This document shows, in pieces, positions 53,401-62,100 of a stretch of DNA of 64,000 nucleotides; position 1 is the stretch's first letter; every line of letters starts with the position of its first letter. The position numbers were made by a program, and so were the translations under genes. The notes under the pieces are model-generated. The model searched no databases and had not been told where the DNA came from. It worked only from the letters and a program-made list of their open reading frames with translations. The stretch spans positions 1-64,000 of the forward strand of contig CAKOTZ010000001.1 of assembly GCA_934120395.1 (NCBI GenBank), written 5' to 3'. Source of the stretch: an uncultured Clostridia bacterium (GTDB taxonomy: Bacteria > Bacillota > Clostridia > TANB77 > CAG-508).

Positions 53401-56400
53401 ATTCACAAAATGCAATGTATACAACAGAAATAAGTAAAGACGCATATACAGATATTGTAACAATACATAATAAACCAGAACCTGCAAAAGATACTGAATT
53501 ATCAATTGAAGCAGATCTATATAGTGAATATAGAGATAGAGTAAAATATAATTATGAACCTAAATATTATGCAGATGAAGGAATTAATGAATATTGGAAT
53601 GGTGATGTTTCTAATTCAATAATATATTTAGGACCGTTTAAAGTATTCTATGATAGGTCATTTGCAAAGGTTGGTAGCAGGGATAAGGTAGAATTTAATT
53701 ATATAGATTCATTTGAATTATATAATTTGGATGGGTCATTGATAACTAATCATTGGGAATTTGCTTATGATCATGACAGAGTCATGAGAAAATATGATGA
53801 AGACTATAAGTATCCATATCCAAACGAAGAATTTTATATTAAACTAAACTATAGTGATGATATAAAAGGTATAAAAAATATAGTAATCAAGTATAAAGAA
53901 TTGGTAACAGATGCTGAATATACAGTGCTTGAGGGAACATATAATACTGTAGATTGGATACCAAATAGAATATATAAAAACAGTCCAGACTCAATATGGT
54001 GTACAGAAGTTGAGGAAAATGGAGCACTAAAGTGCGTACATGGACAAACTAGAACACACATTGTAGGTGCATATTTCTATTTAACAGCAAATATTGTAAA
54101 TCCAGGTGGAAATGCCTTGGAATCACAAAAATTATTAAAACTTGAGTGGGTAAAACGATGGTATCATGAAAGAGTGCAGACTGTAAATTTAAAAGATTAC
54201 ACAGATAATAAACCAGAGGATCCAAAAGACCCAGAAGGACCGAATAAACCGGAATATCCAGATGGACCAGATGCCCCAGATAAACCAAATAAGTCAGATA
54301 AAACAGATGAGCCACTTAAATTATCATTTGATATATCAGGAAATATTTGGGATGATCAAAATGAAAATATAGCCAATGGATTAAAAGAAGAACACGAACA
54401 GGCAATCAAAAATGTAATTGTTAGAGCGTATAAGGTAGATAATAACGGAAGAAGAATTTCAAATAAGGCACAACTGGAAACATACACTGATGAAAATGGA
54501 AATTATAGATTATATAATTTACCAGTGCATTATTATGATGTAGAATTTGAATATGATGGTCAAACTTATATTTCAACAAAGTATATGATAAATAGAGAAA
54601 CAGGAAATTCAGACGATGCATCAACATATAAAAAAGATTATGAAACAGCTATGTCTGAAAAATATGTTAGAAGTTCAAAAGTTAGAGAAACAGAAACTCA
54701 AAGACAAGAATTAAATGATAGATATGCAGAAATTAGTAAATTTGGTGCATTTTCAAATAAAAATGTAAACACACAATTAGAATACAGAAAAAAAGTATCA
54801 GAAAGTATAATAATAACTTTAGATAATTATGGCTTTTCGAAGAAACAGTACTCAATATATCCAACATCTATTCTAAGTGGTGTAAAATACCCGATTGGAA
54901 CAATAAGTAAATTCCAATTTGGTTCAGTAAGCAAAATTAAACATCAAAATTATGTAAATATTGGATTAGCTGAAAGAGAAAAAACAAATGAAAAATTAAG
55001 ATTAGATGCATACGAAACAACATTCTCTATAAAGGGAAATAGACAAAGTTACATACATTCTGGAAAAAATATTAGGGATATTAATAGTGTAAATGAGGTT
55101 TCAGAATATATACAAAAGGTAAATAGAGCAGACTATGAATGGAGTTTATTACAATATAAAGATTATGAAGAATATGAACAAATCAAGGAAATATTAGGAG
55201 ATAGAGAACAATGCGAATTATCAGCATATATAGATTATATGATGGTAATAAGAAATAGTGGTGACAACGATATTGTTAGGATTGCAGAATTAGTAGATTA
55301 TTTTGATAAAACTCTAGAATATTCAAATAATGGATATAAAGATATACCTATATCTTCGTGGGCTGTGGTTCGTAATGATGAAGAAACTGAAGCTAGCAAT
55401 ACTGTAAATAATACTAGAGTAAAACTTGAGTGGAGTGAAACATCAAAATATGGTGATAAAAATGATTATCCAGAATTTAATAAAATATATACGAATAGTT
55501 TAGACAATGAATTGTGTCAATTTAAAAAGGGTCAATATTTAGAAGTTCATATAGTATTTAAAGTACGAAAGGATGAAAAAACAGGTAAGATACTACTAGA
55601 CTCAGAAAATAGTGCTAAAAAGAATTTTAGTGAAATAAATGGATATAAGACTTTTTATGAGAAGAATTCAAAACTAGTATATGCAGGATTAATAGATGCA
55701 AATTCACAACCAGGAAATTTGAACCCATATAAGGAGTTGGAAGAATACGAGGATGATGAAGACAGAGCACCAGACTACAAGATGCTATTAGATGATTCAT
55801 TGCCAAACAATAATGGTAATAATGAAAATAACTCAGATGGATCAAATAACAATAACTCAAACAGTGACAATGAAGATAAAGGCAATAAAGATGAAAATGG
55901 TGAATATATTAATTATGGTAATGTTATTGAAGGAAATGTATGGGAAGACATTAGAAAAACACGTGAAGATTATACTATAACACCAAATACATTAGTGTTG
56001 AATAATAATCAAGTAATTGCCGATGGAATAAGGCAGAAAGAAGAACCTTTAGTAAATGATGTAAAAGTACAGTTAATGGAAATATTTAGAGGAACAGTGA
56101 CAAATGCAAACGGTGAACAGGAAAATAAAGAAGTAGTTATAAAATTAAAGAACAAGGAAAAAAGAACAAAAAATGTTAAATCATTAACTAATTTAGATGA
56201 AAATGATGACTCAATTGCATTAGATGGAGGATACAGATATGCAAATTTAGCTTCTGGAACATATAAGGTAGAATTTACTTATGGAGATGAAGAAGCGTTA
56301 AAAGACAATGCAAGATACAATGGAGAAGATTATCAAGCTATTGATACAGCGGATATTTATAAAAATTCAGAAATAGTAGATGATTATAGCAATACAGAAA

Positions 56401-58061
56401 TTATATTTGCAATTGATGATTCAAATAGTATGCAAAATGGTAAATTGCAAAAGGTTAAGGAAATGGCAAAGACTTTAATTGAAAAACTAGAGGAAAAGTT
56501 ACCTAAAGTAAAGATTAAAATAATTGCATTCAATGAAAATGCGACGGTAGTTAGTGCAAAAGATGGAAAAATAGATAAAAATACGGTAATTGATAACTTA
56601 AATGTTGGTGGTAATACAAGCATTGCAAGTGCATTTAAACTTGTTTCTGAACAATATGATGAAAATATTAAAAATAAATTAATGGTTATTCTAACAGATG
56701 GACAAGAAACAGTACAAACAAATGAAGAAGTTATACAAGCTCTTGAAGATGATGTTGATAATAAAAAGATTAAACTTTCAACAATTTTAACATCAGTATC
56801 TGAGCAAATATTTGGAACAATAGATAATCCAAGACGAGGTAAGTTATATCTAATTAATGAAGAAAAAGATATAGAACAAACTATTACAGAAGATTTATAT
56901 AACAAAGTGGTTGAAGAATCTTATATAAAAAATGACAGAAGTTATGGTAGAGATCTCGAAGGAAATTTAGACAATCCTACTAAAGGTACTAGAAGTTACA
57001 TTTTAACCCAGTTTGAGACAATTGCAACAACAAAAGCTGAATTGTTAAATGTGGAAGCTATTGATAAATTAGAGAAGGACAGTAGTGAAAGAAAGAAAAA
57101 AATTAAGGCATTAGCAGAAGAAACATATATGATAGCTGAAACAAATGAAGTAAATGTGAAGGCAAATGTAGTTGAAAAAACACATGCAGACCAGGTAAAT
57201 TTAAGTTTAGTTTTAAGACCAGAAGCGGAACTTAAAACGTCACAAGAAATAACAGGAGTAAAAGTTACGCTAAGTAATGGAGAAATAATTGTTGATACAG
57301 CGAAGGGCATAAATAAAAATGTACAAGGTTTAGACAAAGAAGATACACCAATACTGATTCAAATGGATGAAGAATTAATGCAAGGAGCAGAAGTTCAAAT
57401 TGAATATAAAATAAAAGTTGAAAATGTCGGGGAAATAGATAGATTATCAAATTACTTTAGAAAATATGATGACAAAGATAAATATGAGGGAACTATAGCA
57501 ACATATCCTGAGGTTATATATGATTATGTGAATAGCAATATTGTATTTAGAGAAGATTATCAAGTAGATAAAGGTTTGTGGAATTCGTTAGCTTATGCAA
57601 AATTATCAGAGTATAGACAGGAATTAAATGATATTGTGGAAAAAAGTGTTAAGAAGCAAAACATTATAATTCTAAGAAATACAGATGGAACCAAGGTAGC
57701 TTTATACCCAGAAAGCAGTAAAGAAGTAGAAGAACAGACTGGAAAAAAAGAATGGACATTTAATTTAGTATTAAGTAAAGTTATATCTCCGAATGATGAA
57801 AAAGATATATTGGTGTATAACAATTCTTTAGAAATAATGCAAAGGAAGAGTATTGCAGGTAGAAGAAGTACTTTAGGGGTTAGTGGTAACTACATTCCAA
57901 ATAGTGAAACAGAGGAAACAGACTCAAATAAGAGCAGATACGTTAAAGTTATTCCTCCAACAGGAGGAGAAGACAAAGTTATAACTGGTATTATTATTGC
58001 AATAGGAATTTTAACTGGAATTGCGGTAATTATAGTAATAATAAAGGTTAGACGCAAATAA
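50409..58061 (+). CDS. giant cell-surface protein with VWA domain
   Basis: A 2550-residue protein with a signal peptide (residues 4-27, ending SYA). Residues 30-200 hold a DUF6273-like domain (DKWKIISNASNYVKI, YSVRPVVVLKG). Residues about 255-500 look like a DUF5057/amidotransferase-like fold (VRVLSVYPPADEARKL, VVVFGFNYYNG). Then Ig-like repeats (DNGTTYEHCVVGTYSTG and TYEHYVVGVSKLTGEP), a Pro/Asp-rich linker (about 1270), SdrD B-like domains (about 1300 and 1840), an Asn-rich linker (about 1800), and a von Willebrand A domain at about 1995-2150 with MIDAS residues DDSNS, GGNTS and TDGQE. C-terminal membrane helix near 2520-2545. Start overlaps the previous stop, so the two are coupled. Likely adhesion or envelope scaffold. 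Confidence 0.82.
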   Translation: MKKRIFKILFFIIIIFMFQSLTRSSYAQQYKLEDLPLGSYVSYSANSYDKWKIISNASNYVKITSESALDRLTLGGVGAYNNYENYLKNITNRYLNTYFAAYSLPPDNTDISNIRATNATIGTTIWVSGKETRSGREYVNHHSYYYTSYYVNTMTGSNVTSVNLDKVGGWSGYSRSYTYSVRPVVVLKGWIYVEGGSGTREDPYILKRSTSITLSAKGDNKNNCAILRWSQADKVHSWRYQVFQKNVAIGKWEQVALADDENDKVRVLSVYPPADEARKLRRIVDSYGLGRIELTEIGIGSFNSNPSGWLNQNFDVVVFGFNYYNGPPGGMGSSSGQDISGSAVSALSTYAKNGGSIIFGPDTAMQWRHSGGCGGNKNKGHRNFQSICGSFGIGTSELRSREHSMVQSGSSAVILKSGSITRYPYTIGEQGEVNDWFSIGATHNCKMSWWGSNLWVSYGKSAGSYNWYLRQSNNIAVCTMGVSNNITEWDSKLMVNLLIAMKQRSNEQDKDYIIKTASDVDAPDTPSGVIWHLEGSDTKHLFRVYEPKDNGTTYEHCVVGTYSTGLMLPEDISKALQNGSALADNMIKSNVTKTTITTGLKGYSYTITKNANDSNVDNVIDELKGSQKDVPDSYRNDGYVQEGETYITIPSEYINKGYYLHIKAIDNAGNASQIFHIKLDYIKRDLILESSCKIASEVDSRGVAKVAGDNRISLTWRIQPSADFRYILHEKSQGDATYTRINYDTTNANRAVDDVAPVKPEVTIKANTLDTKSELPLNLEVKAEDVGITYEHYVVGVSKLTGEPIWSNPVTTEILTGTKGFSYIIDDKEDTIPDDTIDKVERTIDRKYIGKYLHIKAIDYAGNISETTHVYIDDGYKIPFEELNNTDVLYCIQNGQAIPAIDKDTGVKLNATVTAGSGIYAFKIYVLNPANGDVIGRRFVEGQTSNIYGNLPIRTYSIGRYYKSKLTPPRQDLKEGNADEKEGYILSYYKENTSVNSDSQNAMYTTEISKDAYTDIVTIHNKPEPAKDTELSIEADLYSEYRDRVKYNYEPKYYADEGINEYWNGDVSNSIIYLGPFKVFYDRSFAKVGSRDKVEFNYIDSFELYNLDGSLITNHWEFAYDHDRVMRKYDEDYKYPYPNEEFYIKLNYSDDIKGIKNIVIKYKELVTDAEYTVLEGTYNTVDWIPNRIYKNSPDSIWCTEVEENGALKCVHGQTRTHIVGAYFYLTANIVNPGGNALESQKLLKLEWVKRWYHERVQTVNLKDYTDNKPEDPKDPEGPNKPEYPDGPDAPDKPNKSDKTDEPLKLSFDISGNIWDDQNENIANGLKEEHEQAIKNVIVRAYKVDNNGRRISNKAQLETYTDENGNYRLYNLPVHYYDVEFEYDGQTYISTKYMINRETGNSDDASTYKKDYETAMSEKYVRSSKVRETETQRQELNDRYAEISKFGAFSNKNVNTQLEYRKKVSESIIITLDNYGFSKKQYSIYPTSILSGVKYPIGTISKFQFGSVSKIKHQNYVNIGLAEREKTNEKLRLDAYETTFSIKGNRQSYIHSGKNIRDINSVNEVSEYIQKVNRADYEWSLLQYKDYEEYEQIKEILGDREQCELSAYIDYMMVIRNSGDNDIVRIAELVDYFDKTLEYSNNGYKDIPISSWAVVRNDEETEASNTVNNTRVKLEWSETSKYGDKNDYPEFNKIYTNSLDNELCQFKKGQYLEVHIVFKVRKDEKTGKILLDSENSAKKNFSEINGYKTFYEKNSKLVYAGLIDANSQPGNLNPYKELEEYEDDEDRAPDYKMLLDDSLPNNNGNNENNSDGSNNNNSNSDNEDKGNKDENGEYINYGNVIEGNVWEDIRKTREDYTITPNTLVLNNNQVIADGIRQKEEPLVNDVKVQLMEIFRGTVTNANGEQENKEVVIKLKNKEKRTKNVKSLTNLDENDDSIALDGGYRYANLASGTYKVEFTYGDEEALKDNARYNGEDYQAIDTADIYKNSEIVDDYSNTEIIFAIDDSNSMQNGKLQKVKEMAKTLIEKLEEKLPKVKIKIIAFNENATVVSAKDGKIDKNTVIDNLNVGGNTSIASAFKLVSEQYDENIKNKLMVILTDGQETVQTNEEVIQALEDDVDNKKIKLSTILTSVSEQIFGTIDNPRRGKLYLINEEKDIEQTITEDLYNKVVEESYIKNDRSYGRDLEGNLDNPTKGTRSYILTQFETIATTKAELLNVEAIDKLEKDSSERKKKIKALAEETYMIAETNEVNVKANVVEKTHADQVNLSLVLRPEAELKTSQEITGVKVTLSNGEIIVDTAKGINKNVQGLDKEDTPILIQMDEELMQGAEVQIEYKIKVENVGEIDRLSNYFRKYDDKDKYEGTIATYPEVIYDYVNSNIVFREDYQVDKGLWNSLAYAKLSEYRQELNDIVEKSVKKQNIIILRNTDGTKVALYPESSKEVEEQTGKKEWTFNLVLSKVISPNDEKDILVYNNSLEIMQRKSIAGRRSTLGVSGNYIPNSETEETDSNKSRYVKVIPPTGGEDKVITGIIIAIGILTGIAVIIVIIKVRRK

Positions 58062-58099
58062 AAATAAAGATGTGCTTTAATTTTGCACATCTTTATTTT
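58061..58099. terminator. bidirectional terminator between the VWA gene and lgt
   Basis: AAAATAAAGATGTGC (58061-58075) pairs with GCACATCTTTATTTT (58085-58099), with A/T-runs on both sides. Confidence 0.85.
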
Positions 58100-58832
58100 T
58101 ATTAAATAATTTTAAAATTTTATCCTTAAATAAAACTAATATACAGATAACAATTATAAAATAATAAATAATTCTTGTTGGACCATCTATAAATAAAGCA
58201 GCTTCATCTCTTAATGGCTCAATAAGCATTCTTGTAAACACATAAAGCATAAGAGCTAGTATATATTTTTTAGATGTAGAAAGTTTATTTCTAACTAACA
58301 AAAGAACGGTAAAAATCAATAATAAAGCCCCAGTTTCATATAGTTGTGTTGGGTGTCTAGTAAGTCCCAATTCGTCAGTAGGAAATACCATGCCCCAAGG
58401 AACTGTTGTTTCTATACCGTAACAACAGCCACCAGCAAAACATGCAAATTTAGCTATAGCAAAAGCTAAAAAAGCTCCTTCTAGAGATACATCCAAAAAT
58501 TTATTTATATTAATATCATAAAATTTTTTATAAACAAAGAATAATATAGCAAATGCTATTAATGCAAAAACAACAGCACCCAACAATCTAAGACCACTAA
58601 AATCAAGATAGAATATTTGAGATAGAGTAATATCAGGTACTTCTAATGCCCACATAAGTCTTCCACCTAATAATGCAAAAACTGCAATAAAAATAGTTGA
58701 AAGTATCAAGTGCCAAGTTGGAATATTTTCTTTTTTTAAATTCATAACAAAGTAAACAGCAAATGCTAATACAGCACATATCATAACGTAAGCATATATG
58801 TCAGGAATAATATCAATAAACACAAAAATCAC
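58077..58832 (-). CDS. lgt: prolipoprotein diacylglyceryl transferase-like protein
   Basis: A 251-residue protein with about seven membrane spans. Lgt transfers diacylglyceryl from phosphatidylglycerol to the lipobox Cys of prolipoproteins. Family-like segments: LLGGRLMWALE, FACFAGGCCYGIETTVPWGMVF, and TRHPTQLYETGALLLIFTVLLL. The signature R-x-G-N-F-x-N-x-E of classical Lgt is replaced by AGGCCYG, and the HG.L.G motif by GLRLLGA, so it is a divergent member; activity as Lgt is likely but not certain. Faces inward between two surface-protein operons. AGGAGGTG precedes the start. Confidence 0.78.
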   Translation of the reverse strand: MIFVFIDIIPDIYAYVMICAVLAFAVYFVMNLKKENIPTWHLILSTIFIAVFALLGGRLMWALEVPDITLSQIFYLDFSGLRLLGAVVFALIAFAILFFVYKKFYDININKFLDVSLEGAFLAFAIAKFACFAGGCCYGIETTVPWGMVFPTDELGLTRHPTQLYETGALLLIFTVLLLVRNKLSTSKKYILALMLYVFTRMLIEPLRDEAALFIDGPTRIIYYFIIVICILVLFKDKILKLFNKNKDVQN

Positions 58833-58914
58833 CTCCTCAATTTCTACAAAATTTGTAAGTAGTATAGCATAAGGATATTGGAAAGTAAAGAAAAATAAAA
58901 GCTAATAATTAGTA

Positions 58915-59013
58915 TTCCGTAAGAAAAAACCATTTTTTTAGTATATATTTAGCAAATTTGTAATAAAAAAAACATATAATCAATATAAAACACGAAAAAA
59001 CAGTTTCCGTAAA
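58915..59013 (+). promoter_or_regulatory. shared upstream element of surface-protein operon 2
   Basis: TTCCGTAAG at 58915, GCAAATTTGTAATAAAAAAA at 58952-58971, TTCCGTAAA at 59005: the same architecture as at 45453-45553, about 120 nt before the second giant surface gene. Confidence 0.6.
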
Positions 59014-59132
59014 GACCAAAAACGTTATAAGAAAACAAGCTGGAATGGGAATATTGAAAAAGAAACAGAAACAAGTAAAATATATAATAAGTATAATAGT
59101 ATGTAATAGAAGAGAGGGATAAAAAAGAGGTT

Positions 59133-62100
59133 ATGAAACATAGAAGAGTATTCAATAAAATCTTAATAATTTATATTATCAGTAGTTTAGTAGTACCAAA
59201 TTTGGTACCGTTTAAAAATTGTTTTAAATCTCTTGCTACAGACGAAAGTGATCATAACAGTAGCAAATTGATGCAGAGTATTACTAAGTATATTCCTTTC
59301 TGCAATAGTAACACTGATAAAGGTGTAATCATTCAAGAAAAATTTAGCTTTAGTGCTGAACAACTGCAAAATAGTGAAAAATTAGAATTAGAAATAAATA
59401 GTCCAGAGTATGCTGGAATATTGCCAACAGAAATAGAGATATATCATGATGGAGTAATTCTAAGTCAAGACAATAAAGAAAATGAATTTTATTCAATAGA
59501 TAGTAAAAAAGAAAAGTCTAAAATTGAGTTGAAATTGAATGGAGCAGAGGCTATTCAACGAGATTATTACATTACTTGGAAATATAACGAAGCAGCTTAT
59601 GAAAAATATTTAGATTCAACACATGTAAAAGAGTATGAAGACGGGACTATTATAAAAATAGAAAAAGACGAGGAAACAGGTAATGCATGGGCATATATTG
59701 ATTTTGTTTGGGATAGTACAGAACCAAGACCTTCTAGCAAGATATTAATAGATAAAATACCTATGCAAGTCTTAATAAAGGCTATGCTAAGTGAGGGAGA
59801 TAAGCAGACAGAAATAGAAGACACTATACAGAATGAGTTAGATGTTCAAATATCATCTTTTATAGATACACAAATTAGTAGTAATGTGAATGAAATAAGT
59901 AAGGGAATACTGTATGCTAAAAAGGAATTTAGATATGAAATAGAACATGTAGTAAACATTACAAGAAATGATGTGTTAGGAGAATTAGGTATTTATGAAA
60001 ATAATCAAAGTTTTGTAGACGAAGAAAATACGTCAATAAATGCTGATGCATTTTATGAACAAACAATTATAAAAAAGAGTGATTTTTTAAATATATTAGG
60101 CGAAGAAGGGTATGTAAGCATTCTGGATGAAAATAATCAAGAAATTTATAAAATAACAAAAGATTTAGCTGTTAGTGAAGATGATAATTATATAGTAAAT
60201 TATACAGAACCAATTAAAAGAATATCAATAAAAACAAGCAAAATAGTAAATGATGGTTTTATGAGTATAAAAAATATAAAAAAATTAAATGAAGATGTAT
60301 CATATATCAAAAGAAATATTGAACAATTTAAAAAATTTCAAACAAATGTTACATACAATATATCAAATGATAACGCAATAAATTATGAATATCAAAAAAT
60401 ACTAGATATAATGCTAAAAGATACAATAACAATGGCAAATATGAGTTTTAATAGACAAACATTATCATCAGATGAAGTTAATAGTGGAATTGAACTTAAA
60501 ATAGAATTGAACAATAATAATGAAGGAAGTGATTTGTGGGCAAATCCATTCTTTTTAGTAGAAATGCCAGAAGAAATTGAAAATATTACAATCAATAGTA
60601 CGAACATTATATATAGTAATGATTTGAAAATTGAGAGAACTCAAATATTGAATGTTAATGGAAAAAAATTAATTAAGATTAACTTATCAGGAATACAAAA
60701 CGATTATGTAACAGAAAATGTAGTTGGAGGAACAACAATAGTATTAAATGTTGATATACAGTTAAAAGAATTGACTCCTACATCAGAAAATAAAATTGTT
60801 AAATTATATTATTTTAATGAAGGAAAAACTAATTATACAAATCCAGAAAATATTGTTTTAGATGGAGAATATCTAGTAGGTACAAACGTTAATTATATAA
60901 ATTACGTAACAAATGTTGGATTCAAAACCATACATATAATGGAGGGCTTTGACGAAAACGGAACAATCATTAGTTCGTATAATGGAGATATTAATGGAAA
61001 AGTAGAAATATTATCGAAAGAAAAAATTATTAAAAATCAAATAGTAGTAATGAATAATACGGGAAATCAAACAACAAATATAAAGATAATGGAAAGATTA
61101 CCTTTTAAGGGAAATACATCAATAGAGACAGGGGAAGATTTAGGTAGTACTTTTAAAGCAGATTTATTAAGTAAAATAAATATAGAAGGCGAAGAAGAAA
61201 AAGAATATCAGGTATATTATACTGAAAATGGACAAGCAGATTATGATTTAGAAAAAGCAGATAATGGTTGGAGCACGCAAACAAATTCATTGTCAAATAT
61301 CAAGGCATTTATGATTGTGGTAAACGAATTAGAACAAGGAAAAAAACTTGTTTTTGAATACAAAACACATGTACCAGCAATGCTTGAACATGAAGAATAT
61401 GCATATAGTGATTTAATAACAACGTATGAGAATAATACTCCTGTCGGAATTGTAAATGATGTTTCAAGGACGAATAAAATAGGTTTAACAACAGGTTCGG
61501 GAGCTAGAATGAGCATTAATTTAGTAGGAGGGATAAATGATGGAGAACATTTAACAGAAGGACAAAAACTTACATACAAAATAATAGCCCAAAATACAGG
61601 AGATAAAATAGCTCAAAATGTAATATTAAAAAATACTATACCTAAAGGTACTAGTTACTTAGAGGAAGAGGTAATTGATAATGACATAGAGATTTATAAT
61701 AAATATACATATCATGCTTCTTCAAATCAAATAGAATGGAAATTAGGAAATATCAATCCAGGTGAAAAGGTAGAAGTAGAATATACAGTAGTTGTGGATA
61801 ATATACCGTCAATAATAGAGTACTATGGAGGCGAAGAAGGCTTTACAGAAGAAAACGGAAGATATTATATAATGGTAAAAAATGAGCAAACAGGAGAAAA
61901 ACAAAAAACAGAAATTACAGATTTACCAACTATAGTTATAAAGAATGTAGCAAGATTACAAGCAGACAACATAGAAAAAGAAATTATTTCAAATGAAACA
62001 AATAATGAAGTAAATAAATCTTATTTTAATATTATAGAAGAATCTTCAAAAGCAAAGGCTGCATATTTGGAAGAAGGAGAAAATTATTACTATACATTAA

